A stretch of 64,000 bases of DNA from Phenylobacterium sp. (lineage in GTDB: Bacteria > Pseudomonadota > Alphaproteobacteria > Caulobacterales > Caulobacteraceae), in the NCBI RefSeq assembly GCF_016124325.1, contig NZ_WGNY01000014.1, forward strand, positions 62,001 to 126,000, read 5' to 3'. The translations under genes and the position numbers were made by a program. Below, in pieces: positions 51,610-60,662 of this stretch. The stretch's first letter is position 1; the number at the start of each line of letters is the position of its first letter. The notes under the pieces were generated by a model, which was not told the origin of the DNA, ran no database searches, and saw only the letters and a list, made by a program, of their open reading frames with translations.

Positions 51610-52800
51610 ATGAACGGCATCGGCGGATCGACGGTCGAACGGGAACTCGCCGAGCTGGGGCGCTGGCCCGATCCCGCGCCGCCGATCTCACAGGCGGAGC
51701 GGCTCGCGCGGCTCGCCAGGGGCCAGGCGCTGATGACCACCGACGCCCTGATCATTGGGGCGGGCGCGTCGCTGCGCTACTTCGCGGGCGTCGCCTGGAA
51801 CGCCACCGAGCGGCTGGTGGCGATGATCCTGCCCAAGACGGGCGCGCCGGTGATGATCTGCCCGCGCTTCGAGAAGGGCTCGCTGGAGGCCTCGCTGGCG
51901 ATCGAGGCGCCGCTGCGCCTGTGGGAGGAGCACGAGAGCCCCTACGCGCTCTGCGCGACGGTGCTGTCGGAGCTGGGCGCCGGTTCGCTGGCGATCGACC
52001 CGGCGCTGGCGTTCTTCATGTTCGACGGCCTGCGGCAGGCCGCGCCCAAGGTGGCGATGACCAGCGGCGCGCCGGTGGTCGACGGCTGCCGGATGATCAA
52101 GTCGCCGGCCGAGCTGGCCCTGATGTCCCAGGCCAAGGCCATGACGCTGGACGTGCATCGCCGCGCCGCGCGGATCCTGCGGGAGGGGATCACCGCCAGC
52201 GAGGTCCGCCGGTTCATCGACCAGGCGCACCGGGCGCTGGGCGCGGACAACGGTTCGTCGTTCTGCGCCGTCCAGTTCGGGGAGGCCTCGGCCTATCCGC
52301 ATGGCTTGCCCGGCGACCAGTCGCTGAAGGACGGCGACCTCGTGCTGATCGACACCGGCTGCCAGGTCCAGGGCTACAACTCCGACATCACCCGCACCTA
52401 CGTGTTCGGAACCCCGACGCAGGAGCAGGCCCGGGTTTGGGAGGTGGAAAAGAAGGCCCAGGCCGCGGCCTTCGCCGCTGTGAAGCCGGGCGTGCCGTGC
52501 GAGGAGATCGATGCGGTGGCGCGGCGCGTGCTGGAGGCCGAGGGCTTCGGGCCCGACTACGAACTGCCCGGCCTGCCCCACCGCACCGGCCATGGCATCG
52601 GGCTTTCGATCCACGAGGCGCCCTACCTCGTGCGCGGAGACAGGACGCCGCTCCAGCCCGGCATGTGCTTCTCGAACGAGCCGATGATCGTCGTGCCCGG
52701 CGCCTTCGGCGTGCGCCTGGAGGACCACTTCCACGTGACCGAGGACGGCGCGGCCTGGTTCACCCCGCCGCAGCCCAGCCTGGAGAAGCCGTTCGGCTAG
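51610..52800 (+). CDS. M24 family aminopeptidase (Xaa-Pro dipeptidase/aminopeptidase)
   Basis: A 396-residue cytoplasmic protein with a creatinase-like N-terminal domain (LIIGAGASLRYFAGVAWNATERLVAMILP) and a pita-bread metalloprotease domain. The two-metal ligands are visible: Asp in LVLIDTGCQVQGYNSDITRT (two), His in RTGHGIGLSIHE, Glu in FSNEPMI, and Glu in RLEDHFHVT. Start ATG 51610 follows GGGAG; an upstream ATG at 51574 lies next to the repeat and is less likely. It should cleave Xaa-Pro peptides. Confidence 0.92.
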   Translation: MNGIGGSTVERELAELGRWPDPAPPISQAERLARLARGQALMTTDALIIGAGASLRYFAGVAWNATERLVAMILPKTGAPVMICPRFEKGSLEASLAIEAPLRLWEEHESPYALCATVLSELGAGSLAIDPALAFFMFDGLRQAAPKVAMTSGAPVVDGCRMIKSPAELALMSQAKAMTLDVHRRAARILREGITASEVRRFIDQAHRALGADNGSSFCAVQFGEASAYPHGLPGDQSLKDGDLVLIDTGCQVQGYNSDITRTYVFGTPTQEQARVWEVEKKAQAAAFAAVKPGVPCEEIDAVARRVLEAEGFGPDYELPGLPHRTGHGIGLSIHEAPYLVRGDRTPLQPGMCFSNEPMIVVPGAFGVRLEDHFHVTEDGAAWFTPPQPSLEKPFG

Positions 52801-52803
52801 GCG

Positions 52804-53670
52804 TCAGGCCGCAACCCAGGCCAGGGTTTCGGGGTCGTCGATCGCCATCTCGTCCCAGTCGAGGTCGGGCGGCGGGCTCATGGCCGCAGCGACGACGGCG
52901 CTCATCTCGGCGGCCGAGGTCACGCCGACCAGCACGGCCGAGGCCTCGGGCCGCGTGAGCGCGAAGCCCAGCGCCGCCTGCAGCGGATCGGACCTGCCTT
53001 CGGCGATCAGGCGCCGCGCGCGGCTGATGCGACCCGCGGCGGCCTTCAGGTGGCTGGGCGCCCGATCGGGCGGCAGGAACAGGGCGCCGTTCAGGAAGAT
53101 CGAGCGCAGATGCACCTCGACGCCCATCTCGGCGATCGTGGTGAGCGAGCCGTCGAGCAGCAGCCGCTGGTCGAGCAGGGAGGCCGGGGCCTGGACGAGA
53201 TCGGGCTTGAAGCGCCGCGCCACGCCCACGGGATCGTCGGATGCGTAGACCGGCACGCCGACGCGCCGGCAGAGCCCCTGGTCCTTCAGCGCCTTCAGGC
53301 GCTCCCAGAGCTTGGGGCCGAGGGGCGAGAACAGGTCGGTGGCCGACGGCGCGACGATCGAATCGACCCGCTCGACGCCCAGGCGCAGCATCTGGGCGCG
53401 CAGCTCGGCCTCCACGGCGTCGGGGCCGCGGTCGGGGCGAATCGCCGTCAGGGTGATTCGGAAAGGGTTCGGCTGGGGCATGGCGCCCCGCAGGTGGGTG
53501 TCCGCCGTGGCCGATCCGCGGCCGACTTCGAGGACCGAAAGCCCCGAACGTCCTGCAATAGAAAGGATTTCCCGCGCCTCGGCTTCTCGAGGGCGACCCC
53601 GTCCGCCCGGCGGCTGATCGAGACCGAACTGCGCGGTCCCGAGCCCGAGCTTGGTGAGATTGGAGGTCAT
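52804..53670 (-). CDS. Aldo/keto reductase-like protein without the catalytic tetrad
   Basis: A 288-residue TIM-barrel protein starting MTSNLTKLGLGTAQFGLD. The fold signs are present (LGVERVDSIV, LVGVTSAAEMSAVV). The residues of the aldo/keto reductase tetrad are not: the DTA..Y position reads LEVGRGSATAD (no Tyr at ~53), the Lys strand reads FRITLTAI, and the His strand reads VDSIVAPSA. It is probably not a typical NADPH reductase. ATG 53670 is chosen over an upstream TTG 53709. Three bases separate its stop from the convergent M24 stop. Confidence 0.82.
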   Translation of the reverse strand: MTSNLTKLGLGTAQFGLDQPPGGRGRPREAEAREILSIAGRSGLSVLEVGRGSATADTHLRGAMPQPNPFRITLTAIRPDRGPDAVEAELRAQMLRLGVERVDSIVAPSATDLFSPLGPKLWERLKALKDQGLCRRVGVPVYASDDPVGVARRFKPDLVQAPASLLDQRLLLDGSLTTIAEMGVEVHLRSIFLNGALFLPPDRAPSHLKAAAGRISRARRLIAEGRSDPLQAALGFALTRPEASAVLVGVTSAAEMSAVVAAAMSPPPDLDWDEMAIDDPETLAWVAA

Positions 53671-53764
53671 GCGGTCTGAAAAGCTTGTGGAATCGCGTTC
53701 GCCCGCCAATTTGTCGCATGAAAGCTAAGAAGCCGTATCCGAGCGCATCAGCGATGGTTCAGGC

Positions 53765-54814
53765 GTGATCGAATCTCTTCCCGACTGGCCGATGTTCGGC
53801 GTGGCCGAAGACGTGCGCCCCGCCATGCGCCGGGCGCGCGACGCGGGCGAGGCCCATATCCTCGCCACCCTGGTCTCGGTGGGCGGCGGCGGACCGCGTC
53901 CCGAAGGGACCCAGATGGTCTTCGCGCCGGGCGTCCTCGCCGGCTATTTCTCGGGCGGTTGCGTGGAAGGCGACGTGGCGGGCCACGCCTGGGCCTGTCT
54001 CGAGGATGGCGAGCCGCGCACGCTGGTCTATGGCGAGGGCAGTCCCTGGCCCGACATCCGGCTGCTGTGCGGGGCGCGGATCGAGATCGTTCTGGAGCGG
54101 ATCACACCTGACGACGCGGCCCTGGCGGAAGTGCTCGCCGCCCAAACCGAACGACGTCCGGTCACCTATGTCAGCGACGGCCGGGCGCGCCTGTGCGCCG
54201 CCGATGTGTCGCCCTGGCCCGAGGCGTTGGTGCTGAAGCCCTACGCGCCCACGCCGCGGCTGGTGGTGGTGGGCGGCGATCCCACGGCGCTCGCCATCGC
54301 CGAGCTGGGCGTGAAGTCGGGTTTCGAGACGACGCTGGTGCGGCCCAAGGGCCCTGAGGCGCCGCCGCCGATCGCGGGCGTCGCCTATCGCCGCGACGAG
54401 CCGGGCGCGGCGCTGGAGGCCGTGGGTCTCGATCCCTGGACCGCCGTGGCCGTGGCGACCCACGACCTGGAGACCGACCGCGCCGCGCTCGCCGTCGCCC
54501 TGCCGTCGAAGGCGGGCTACGTCGGCCTCCTGGGCGCCCGCCGCCGCCTGGCCGGACGGGTGGAGGAGATGGCGGCGCTGGGCATGCCCGCGGGCGCGCT
54601 GGCGCGGTTGCATGCGCCGATCGGGCTCGACATCGGCGGCAAGGCGCCCTTCGAGGTGGCGGTCTCGGTGATCGGGGAGATCACCGCCCTGCGTCACGCC
54701 CGGGGAAGCGGCAGCACCTCGACGACGGCGCCGGCCTCGGCGGCGGATGCGCCGGCCGGCCGGCCAAGAAGCGCGTCGGCGGCGGCGAAGACGCTGACCA
54801 GCGAAGAGTCCTGA
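53765..54814 (+). CDS. xdhC: XdhC/CoxI family molybdenum enzyme maturation factor
   Basis: A 349-residue chaperone that binds the molybdenum cofactor and helps insert the sulfurated form into xanthine dehydrogenase-type enzymes. The N-terminal XdhC_CoxI domain has VSVGGGGPRPEGTQM and FSGGCVEGDV. The Rossmann half has LVVVGGDPTALAIAELG, and GYVGLLGARRR is typical. It starts at GTG 53765. The C-terminus runs 121 bases past the end expected from its family and overlaps the 3' part of moeA on the other strand; the last ~30 residues (Ser/Ala/Thr-rich) have no family support. Confidence 0.9.
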   Translation: MIESLPDWPMFGVAEDVRPAMRRARDAGEAHILATLVSVGGGGPRPEGTQMVFAPGVLAGYFSGGCVEGDVAGHAWACLEDGEPRTLVYGEGSPWPDIRLLCGARIEIVLERITPDDAALAEVLAAQTERRPVTYVSDGRARLCAADVSPWPEALVLKPYAPTPRLVVVGGDPTALAIAELGVKSGFETTLVRPKGPEAPPPIAGVAYRRDEPGAALEAVGLDPWTAVAVATHDLETDRAALAVALPSKAGYVGLLGARRRLAGRVEEMAALGMPAGALARLHAPIGLDIGGKAPFEVAVSVIGEITALRHARGSGSTSTTAPASAADAPAGRPRSASAAAKTLTSEES

Positions 54815-55884
54815 TCGCGATAGGGGCGGACGGTGACGACGCCGTCCTCGACCGAGAGCCCCGCCCGCATCCAGTGCTCCCGCGATCCGTTGGCCGGCAG
54901 GGCCGCGGCCAGCCGCGCCGTGGTCGTCCGCGAGGCCGGATCGGCGCCCTGGAACGCGCGGACCAGGGGCCTGAGGAACAGTTCGGCGCAGACCAGGGCC
55001 GAGGCCGGATTGCCGGGCAGGCCGAGCAGCCGGCGTCCGTCGCCCAGGACCCCGAAGAAGGTGGGCTTGCCGGGGCGCACGTTCACGCTCGCCACCCTGA
55101 GTTCGAGGCCCAGGGCCTCGGCCGCGCCGCGCACCAGGTCGTGGTCGCCCACCGACGCGCCGCCGACGGTCACCACGAGGTCGCCCTCCGCGTCGCGCAG
55201 CGCCTGGATCGTGGCGTCCAGATCGTCGCGCACCGGCTTGGCGCGCGAGACCTGGGCGCCCCAGCCGGCGATCAGCGCCGCCAGCGCCCGCGAGCCCGAA
55301 TCGTAGATCTGGAAGGGTCCGGGAACGGCCGGCGCCTCGACGATCTCCTCGCCGGTGGAGAACAGGGCCACCCGGGGCCGGCGCGCCACGGACAGCTCGG
55401 CGCGGCCCGCCGCGGCGGCCAGCGACAGCCGCCAAGGATCCATCGTCACGCCCTTGGCCAGCAGCGCGGCCCCGGCCTGGAAGTCGCCGCCGGCCGGGCG
55501 GACATGATGGCCGGTCGGCGTCTCGGGAACACGTACGGTCTCGCCGTCGCGCTGCGCGTCCTCCTGGATCACGACGGCGTCGCAGCCCGCCGGGACCGCC
55601 GCACCGGTGAAGATGCGCACCGCCTCGCCCGCGCCGACCTCGCCGTCGTGGCCGTGCCCCGCCGCGCTTTCACCGACGATCCGCAGGACGCCCGGCGTGT
55701 CGGCCGCGCGCACCGCCCAGCCGTCCATGGCCGAGGCGGGGAAGGGCGGCTGGTCGCGCACGGCGGTGACGTCCTCGGCCAGCACCCGGCCGATGCTGTC
55801 GGCGATCGCGACGGTTTCCGCGGGCAGCGCCGAAACCGCCGCGAGCATGCGCGCGCGGGCTTCCGCGACGGGCAGAAGCTTCAT
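54694..55884 (-). CDS. moeA: Molybdopterin molybdotransferase
   Basis: A 396-residue enzyme that inserts molybdate into adenylylated molybdopterin. The N-terminal domain has [15 protein letters not shown], and [16 protein letters not shown] is a family signature. The catalytic domain contains [39 protein letters not shown]. The ATG overlaps the moaC stop by four bases. It is the last gene of the moa operon. Confidence 0.95.
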   Translation of the reverse strand: MKLLPVAEARARMLAAVSALPAETVAIADSIGRVLAEDVTAVRDQPPFPASAMDGWAVRAADTPGVLRIVGESAAGHGHDGEVGAGEAVRIFTGAAVPAGCDAVVIQEDAQRDGETVRVPETPTGHHVRPAGGDFQAGAALLAKGVTMDPWRLSLAAAAGRAELSVARRPRVALFSTGEEIVEAPAVPGPFQIYDSGSRALAALIAGWGAQVSRAKPVRDDLDATIQALRDAEGDLVVTVGGASVGDHDLVRGAAEALGLELRVASVNVRPGKPTFFGVLGDGRRLLGLPGNPASALVCAELFLRPLVRAFQGADPASRTTTARLAAALPANGSREHWMRAGLSVEDGVVTVRPYRDQDSSLVSVFAAADALLGRPAGASAAEAGAVVEVLPLPRA

Positions 55885-56351
55885 GGCGCGGTCCAGTCGC
55901 CGCTCTTGCCGCCGGTCTTGGAGACGAGGCGCACGGCCTCGATGACCATGCCCTTCTCGGCGGCCTTCAGCATGTCGTAGAGCGTCAGGCAGGCGACCGA
56001 CGCGGCGGTCAGGGCCTCCATCTCCACCCCGGTCTGGCCGGTGGTCTTCACCCGCGCCGTCACCGCAAGTCCGCCCTCGGCCGGCTCGACGCGCACCTCG
56101 GCCTTGGCGATCGGCAGCGGGTGGCACATGGGGATCAGCTCGGCGGTCTTCTTGGCGGCCATGACGCCGGCGATCTCGGCCACGGCGCGCACGTCGCCCT
56201 TCTTCCCCTCGCCGGACAGCGCCAGCGCCAGGGTTTCCGGGCTCATGCGCACGAAGCCCTCCGCCACCGCCTCGCGGGCGGTCACGGCCTTGTCCGAGAC
56301 GTCGACCATGCGGGCGCGGCCGGTCTCGTCGATATGGGTGAGCCTGCTCAC
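55881..56351 (-). CDS. moaC: Cyclic pyranopterin monophosphate synthase
   Basis: A 156-residue enzyme that, after MoaA, rearranges GTP-derived intermediate into cyclic pyranopterin monophosphate. [27 protein letters not shown], the catalytic region [14 protein letters not shown] and [16 protein letters not shown] are typical. It starts at GTG 56351, overlapping the moaB stop by four bases as GTGA. Confidence 0.96.
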   Translation of the reverse strand: MSRLTHIDETGRARMVDVSDKAVTAREAVAEGFVRMSPETLALALSGEGKKGDVRAVAEIAGVMAAKKTAELIPMCHPLPIAKAEVRVEPAEGGLAVTARVKTTGQTGVEMEALTAASVACLTLYDMLKAAEKGMVIEAVRLVSKTGGKSGDWTAP

Positions 56352-56893
56352 GCCTCCATCAGCCGGGGCATCAGCTCGACCATGTTGCAGGGGCCGTGGC
56401 GGCTGTCGAGCTGGGCGGCGATCACCTTGTCCCAGCCGTCCTTCACCGCGCCGTTCGAGCCCGGCAGGCAGAAGACGAAACAGCCCGTCACGATGCCGGC
56501 CAGCGCCCGCGACTGGAGCGTCGAGAGCCCCACCGACTGGTAGCTCACGAGATGGAAGACCACCGAGAAGCCGTCGATCTCCTTGTCGAACAGCGGCCGA
56601 ATGGCCTCGGGCGTCACGTCGCGGCCGGTGATGCCGGTGCCGCCGGTGGTGACGATCGCCTCCACGCCGTCCTTCACCCAGGCCAGAACCTGGCCCCGGA
56701 TCTCCTCGACGTCGTCGCGGACGATGGCCTTGGCGGCCAGCTCGTGGCCGGCCCCCGTCACCCGCTCGGCCAAGAGGCGACCGGACGTGTCGCTCTCCTC
56801 GTCGCGCGTGTCAGAAATGGTCAGCACGGCGATCCGCACGGGCTTCAGGGTCTTGGCGGCGTCGATCTTGCCGCCGGGCGTGAGGGCGTTCAT
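56348..56893 (-). CDS. moaB: Molybdenum cofactor biosynthesis protein B
   Basis: A 181-residue MogA/MoaB fold protein ([62 protein letters not shown]). It adenylylates molybdopterin, taking the place of MogA in many bacteria; no mogA is visible here. ATG 56893 overlaps the moaE stop as ATGA. Confidence 0.94.
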   Translation of the reverse strand: MNALTPGGKIDAAKTLKPVRIAVLTISDTRDEESDTSGRLLAERVTGAGHELAAKAIVRDDVEEIRGQVLAWVKDGVEAIVTTGGTGITGRDVTPEAIRPLFDKEIDGFSVVFHLVSYQSVGLSTLQSRALAGIVTGCFVFCLPGSNGAVKDGWDKVIAAQLDSRHGPCNMVELMPRLMEA

Positions 56894-57345
56894 CCCGTCG
56901 TCTCCTTGTCCCAGCGTTCGCGGTCGGCGTGGTCCTGGGCGGTGGGCTCGATCCAGCGTTCGCCGCCCGGACCGTGCTCCTTCTTCCAGAAGGGCGCGCG
57001 GCTCTTCAAGTAGTCCATCAGGAAATCGCAGGCCTCGAAGGCCGCGCGGCGGTGGCCGGCGGCGGTGGCCACGAAGACGATGGGCTCGCCGGGGCCGATC
57101 CGGCCGATGCGATGGAGGATGGCGAGGTCGTGCAGGCCGAAGCGGGCCCTGGCCTGGTCGGCGATCCGGCCGATCTCGGCCTCGGTGAAGCCGGGGTAGG
57201 CCTCCAGCTCCAGGATCGCCGTCGCCCCGGCCTCGGCGCGGGCGATGCCGGTGAAGGTGGCGATGGCGCCCGTCTCGCTGCGGCCTTCGGCGAAGGCGGT
57301 GAGCAGCGCGCCGGGGTCGAACGGCTGGTCGGTGAGCCGGATCAT
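56890..57345 (-). CDS. moaE: Molybdopterin synthase catalytic subunit
   Basis: A 151-residue large subunit that transfers sulfur from the MoaD thiocarboxylate to cPMP. ATFTGIARAEAGA, LELEAYPGFTEAEI, LHRIGRIGPGEPIVFVA, and the lysine motif FLMDYLKSRAPFWKKE are typical. The gene overlaps moaD and moaB by four bases on each side. Confidence 0.95.
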   Translation of the reverse strand: MIRLTDQPFDPGALLTAFAEGRSETGAIATFTGIARAEAGATAILELEAYPGFTEAEIGRIADQARARFGLHDLAILHRIGRIGPGEPIVFVATAAGHRRAAFEACDFLMDYLKSRAPFWKKEHGPGGERWIEPTAQDHADRERWDKETTG

Positions 57346-57581
57346 CCGCCGCTCATCGGCGGCAGGAAGGCCACCTCGCTGCCGTCGCCGAGGGGCATGT
57401 CGCCACGGACCAGCGCCTGGTCGACCGCCACCTGGACGCCGGGGCCGTCGAGCGCCAGGCCCAGCGCCTCGTCCTCCTCGGCCAGCAGGCTGCGCAGGGC
57501 GGCGAGCGAGCCGCTTTCGATGTCGCGTTCGCGCCAGCCGGCGAGGTCGCGCAAGGGTCCGAAGAGCAGCACGCGGGCCAT
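57342..57581 (-). CDS. moaD: Molybdopterin synthase sulfur-carrier subunit
   Basis: A 79-residue ubiquitin-fold protein ending in the Gly-Gly pair that becomes the thiocarboxylate (PPMSGG). MARVLLFGPLRDLAGW is the first strand. Start ATG 57581 is three bases after the moaA stop. Confidence 0.94.
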   Translation of the reverse strand: MARVLLFGPLRDLAGWRERDIESGSLAALRSLLAEEDEALGLALDGPGVQVAVDQALVRGDMPLGDGSEVAFLPPMSGG

Positions 57582-57584
57582 GGT

Positions 57585-58604
57585 TCAGCCGCCCGTGGTC
57601 GACATGTGCCGGGTCACGGCGGGCTGGGCGCGGGCGATCTCGAAGTCGTGGCCCTTGGGCTTCAGGTCGATCGCGCCGCGGATCGCGGCCACCAGCTCGG
57701 CGTCACTGGCGCCCGCGCGCAGCACGGCGCGCAGGTCGGTGGCGTCCTCCTGGCCCAGGCAGGTGTGCAGCACGCCCGTGCAGGTCAGGCGCACGCGGTT
57801 GCAGGCCTCGCAGAAATTGTGGCTGAGCGGGGTTATGAAGCCGAGGCGACCGCCGGTCTCGGCCACCCGCACATAGCGCGCCGGGCCGCCGGTGGAGAGC
57901 GGCAGGTCGTCGAGCGTCCAGAAACTCTCCAGTTCGCCGCGAACCTGGGCGAGCGAAAGGTACTGATCGGTGCGGTCGGCCTCGATTTCGCCCAGCGGCA
58001 TGGTCTCGATCAGGGTGAGGTCCAGGCCCTCGCCGTGGGCCCAGGCGATCAGCTCGGGGAGCTCGGCGGCGTTGTCGTCCTTGAGCGCCACGGTGTTGAT
58101 CTTCACCGACAGGCCGGCCGCCTTGGCCGCGGCGATCCCGGCCAGCACCTTGGAAAGGTCGCCGCCGCGGGTCAGGCGGCGGAAGAGGTCGGGCTTCTTG
58201 GTGTCCAGCGAGACGTTGATGCGTCGCACCCCCGCCGCCGCCAGCTCGGGCGCGAATTCAGCCAGCCGCGTGCCGTTGGTGGTGAGGGTCAGTTCGTCGA
58301 GCGCGCCCGAGGCGAGGTGGCGCGAAAGGTTGCGGACCAGGCCCATCATGCCCTTGCGCACCAGCGGCTCGCCGCCGGTCAGCCGGAGCTTGCGGGTTCC
58401 CAGGCTCACGAACGCCGAGGCGATGCGGTCCAGCTCTTCCAGGGTCAACACCTCTGCCTTCGGCAGGAAGGTCATGTGCTCGGCCATGCAGTAGACGCAG
58501 CGCAGGTCGCATCGGTCGGTGACCGACAGCCGCAGATAGGTCACCGTGCGGCCGAAACCGTCGACCAGTGGCGGTCGTGGCGCGATATCGTCGTAGGGCG
58601 TCAT
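57585..58604 (-). CDS. moaA: GTP 3',8-cyclase
   Basis: A 339-residue radical SAM enzyme starting molybdopterin synthesis. The SAM cluster cysteines are C32, C36 and C39 ([11 protein letters not shown]), and the second 4Fe-4S cluster uses the [13 protein letters not shown] region and a later Cys. [15 protein letters not shown] and INVSLDTKK are typical. I use ATG 58604; an in-frame GTG lies at 58613. First gene of the operon moaA-moaD-moaE-moaB-moaC-moeA, divergent from the MocA-like gene with 29 bases between the starts. Confidence 0.95.
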   Translation of the reverse strand: MTPYDDIAPRPPLVDGFGRTVTYLRLSVTDRCDLRCVYCMAEHMTFLPKAEVLTLEELDRIASAFVSLGTRKLRLTGGEPLVRKGMMGLVRNLSRHLASGALDELTLTTNGTRLAEFAPELAAAGVRRINVSLDTKKPDLFRRLTRGGDLSKVLAGIAAAKAAGLSVKINTVALKDDNAAELPELIAWAHGEGLDLTLIETMPLGEIEADRTDQYLSLAQVRGELESFWTLDDLPLSTGGPARYVRVAETGGRLGFITPLSHNFCEACNRVRLTCTGVLHTCLGQEDATDLRAVLRAGASDAELVAAIRGAIDLKPKGHDFEIARAQPAVTRHMSTTGG

Positions 58605-58633
58605 TCGCCGCACAAGATAGGGGGGAAGTTGGG

Positions 58634-59221
58634 TTGGCGACAGGGGAGAGCTTCGCGGCGCTGGTCCTGGCCGCCGGTTCGGGGTCGCGGTTCGGTGGCG
58701 GCAAGCTGCTGGCCGACTGGCGCGGCGCGCCGCTGCTGCACGGCGCCCTGGCCGCGGCGCGTGCGGCCCCCGTCGGGTCCGTCACGGTCGTGACCGGCGC
58801 CGACGCGGCGGCGGTGGAGGCCGCCGCCCGCGCCTTCGATCCGGAGGTCCGGGTCGTCCACGCGCCCGATCACGCCGAGGGCATGGCCGCCTCGCTGCGC
58901 GCCGGGGTCGCCGCCCTCCCCGGCGACGCCGCGGGCGTGTTCGTGTTTCTCGGCGACATGCCGCGGGTTCCGCACGCGGTGCTGGCGGCGCTGGCCCGGG
59001 CGGTGGCCGAGGGTGCGCCCGCGGCGGCGCCGGTGTTCGGCGGGGTGCGCGGCAATCCGGTGGTGTTGTCGCGCAGCCTCCTTCCGCAGGTCGCCGCCCT
59101 GAAGGGCGACGCCGGCGCGCGGCCCATCCTGAAGGCCCTGGGCGAGCGGCTCGCCCGGGTGGAAGCCCCGGACGACGGCATTCTGTTCGACGTGGATGCG
59201 CCGGCCGATCTGGGTCGCTAG
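58634..59221 (+). CDS. Molybdenum cofactor cytidylyltransferase-like protein (MocA/MobA family)
   Basis: A 195-residue nucleotidyltransferase. The nucleotide loop is [17 protein letters not shown], then [24 protein letters not shown] and [11 protein letters not shown]. Similar proteins attach CMP to the molybdenum cofactor (MocA) and partner XdhC-type maturation; the xdhC gene 4 kb away supports this reading over guanylyltransferase MobA. I start at TTG 58634 because GGGGGAAG is positioned six bases upstream. Confidence 0.88.
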   Translation: MATGESFAALVLAAGSGSRFGGGKLLADWRGAPLLHGALAAARAAPVGSVTVVTGADAAAVEAAARAFDPEVRVVHAPDHAEGMAASLRAGVAALPGDAAGVFVFLGDMPRVPHAVLAALARAVAEGAPAAAPVFGGVRGNPVVLSRSLLPQVAALKGDAGARPILKALGERLARVEAPDDGILFDVDAPADLGR

Positions 59222-59277
59222 ACCGTCAGATCGACCGCATGCGCCGGTGCGAACCCCCGGCTGGGCTGAATCCGGAC

Positions 59278-59400
59278 CTAGTCGGCCATGTTCAGACGAC
59301 GCGCCGTCGCGGCGAGCGTCTGGGCCGCCTGCACCGATGTGGGCAGGGTCAGGGCTGTCCACAGCCCTTGTCCGGAATTTCTAAGCTGCACGCTGACCAT
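59278..59400 (-). CDS. Possible small protein of 40 residues
   Basis: ATG 59400 is preceded by GAGG at eight bases spacing and the frame reads to TAG 59278 (MVSVQLRNSGQGLW...RRLNMAD). Third codon positions are mostly G or C, as in coding sequence here. It lies in the 371-base gap between the MocA-like gene and the cupin gene, which otherwise holds nothing I can name. No homologue is recognised. Could be a chance frame. Confidence 0.35.
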   Translation of the reverse strand: MVSVQLRNSGQGLWTALTLPTSVQAAQTLAATARRLNMAD

Positions 59401-59592
59401 AGCGTTCGCCTCGACATTCTCGCGGCCACCATAAGAGGCCAGGATTTAACGTCGGGTTAACCGCCGCGAGGGGTGCGCGTCGAAGCTTCCAAGTGTCGCA
59501 GGGTGCGCGCGGCCGTCCCTCGGGACGCGCTCGGAGGCTGCCGACCCGCGTTCGCGGGACGCGCTATCCGGCGCCATGGCTCGGCGGGTGAT

Positions 59593-60069
59593 TCAGGCCT
59601 TGTGGATCGGGTCAATCCAGGCGACGCCCTCCGGCGGTTCGGCCGGATCGATCTCCAGGTTCACGACCACCGCCTCGGAGTCGCTGCGCACGAGAACGCA
59701 CGAGAGGGTCTCGTCGCTCGAGGCGTTGATCTCCTGATGCGGCACGTAGGGCGGAACGTAGATGAAGTCGCCCGGTCCCGCCTCGGCCACGAACTCCAGA
59801 TGTTCGCCCCAGCGCATCCGGGCGCGGCCGGAGACCACATAGATCACGCTCTCCAGCGGGCCGTGGTGGTGCGGGCCGGTCTTGGCGTTGGCGTGGATGT
59901 GAACTGTCCCGGCCCACAGCTTCTGGGCGCCGACACGCGCGCGGTCGATGGCGGTGGCGCGGTTCATCCCCGGCGTCTGGGCGGTGTTGGGGTCGAGCTG
60001 GTCGCCCGGGATGACCCGCACGCCCGTGCGCTTCCAGCCGTCTTCCGGAACTTCGGCGCCGTCGCTCAT
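59593..60069 (-). CDS. Cupin domain-containing protein
   Basis: A 158-residue single cupin. The metal-site motifs are HIHANAKTGPHHHGPLESVIYVVSG and PGDFIYVPPYVPHQEIN. Starts MSDGAEVPEDG at ATG 60069. Likely a dioxygenase or sugar isomerase-like protein, or a small-molecule sensor; substrate unknown. It lies 11 bases downstream of the TetR gene on the same strand and may belong to that operon. Confidence 0.88.
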   Translation of the reverse strand: MSDGAEVPEDGWKRTGVRVIPGDQLDPNTAQTPGMNRATAIDRARVGAQKLWAGTVHIHANAKTGPHHHGPLESVIYVVSGRARMRWGEHLEFVAEAGPGDFIYVPPYVPHQEINASSDETLSCVLVRSDSEAVVVNLEIDPAEPPEGVAWIDPIHKA

Positions 60070-60080
60070 GGGCCGAAAGC

Positions 60081-60662
60081 CTAGTCCCTGCGCGCGGCCT
60101 CGACCAGCGCCTGGATCATCCAGCGGCGCACGCGGTCGGCGTCGGCTGGGGCGATGCGCAGCACATCGGCGAACACCACTTCGGCCTCGATCCCCAGCAG
60201 GACCGCCAGGGCCTTGGAGAGCAGGTCGAAGGCCTTGGGGTCGAACTGGTCCTTCACCGGCGTCAGCGCCGCGGCGATGAGCGGAGACCGCCGGTTCTGG
60301 CGCACGGGCGCGTCCGAGGCCGCGGGCTGCAGCGACTGGGCGAGCAGGGCGCGCATGGCCGGCGCGTTGGACCGGACCAGCCCCGCGAGCGCGCCGTCCA
60401 GCCGTTGCAGCCGCGCCAGGACGTCGACCGAGCGGTCGTCGCCGAACAGGTCCTCGGGCGTCGGTGTCTCCACGTCCAGCGCGGCCTCGCGAAGCAGAGC
60501 GTCGAGGCCGGGAAAATAGCGGTAGGCCGTGGCGCGGCTGACCATCGCCGCCTCGGCGATCTCCTCGAAGGTCGGGTTGGCGCCGTCGCGCAGCAGCCGG
60601 TTCGCCGCCTCAAGCAGATCCTTGCGCGTGCGCAGCCGCTGGTTCGCCCGGGCGCCGGTCAT
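60081..60662 (-). CDS. TetR/AcrR family transcriptional regulator
   Basis: A 193-residue repressor. The N-terminal HTH spans ~10-60 (LLEAANRLLRDGANPTFEEIAEAAMVSRATAYRYFPGLDALL), followed by a ligand-binding helical domain. The ATG overlaps the stop of the upstream NTF2-like gene by four bases, so it is expressed with its likely target. The palindromes at 61115-61155 in front of the operon are the obvious candidates for its operator. Confidence 0.92.
   Translation of the reverse strand: MTGARANQRLRTRKDLLEAANRLLRDGANPTFEEIAEAAMVSRATAYRYFPGLDALLREAALDVETPTPEDLFGDDRSVDVLARLQRLDGALAGLVRSNAPAMRALLAQSLQPAASDAPVRQNRRSPLIAAALTPVKDQFDPKAFDLLSKALAVLLGIEAEVVFADVLRIAPADADRVRRWMIQALVEAARRD

Noticed and set aside
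59222..59592. tRNA or regulatory RNA in the gap
   Set aside because: No cloverleaf or T-loop consensus was seen by eye; only the weak 40-codon frame stands out.
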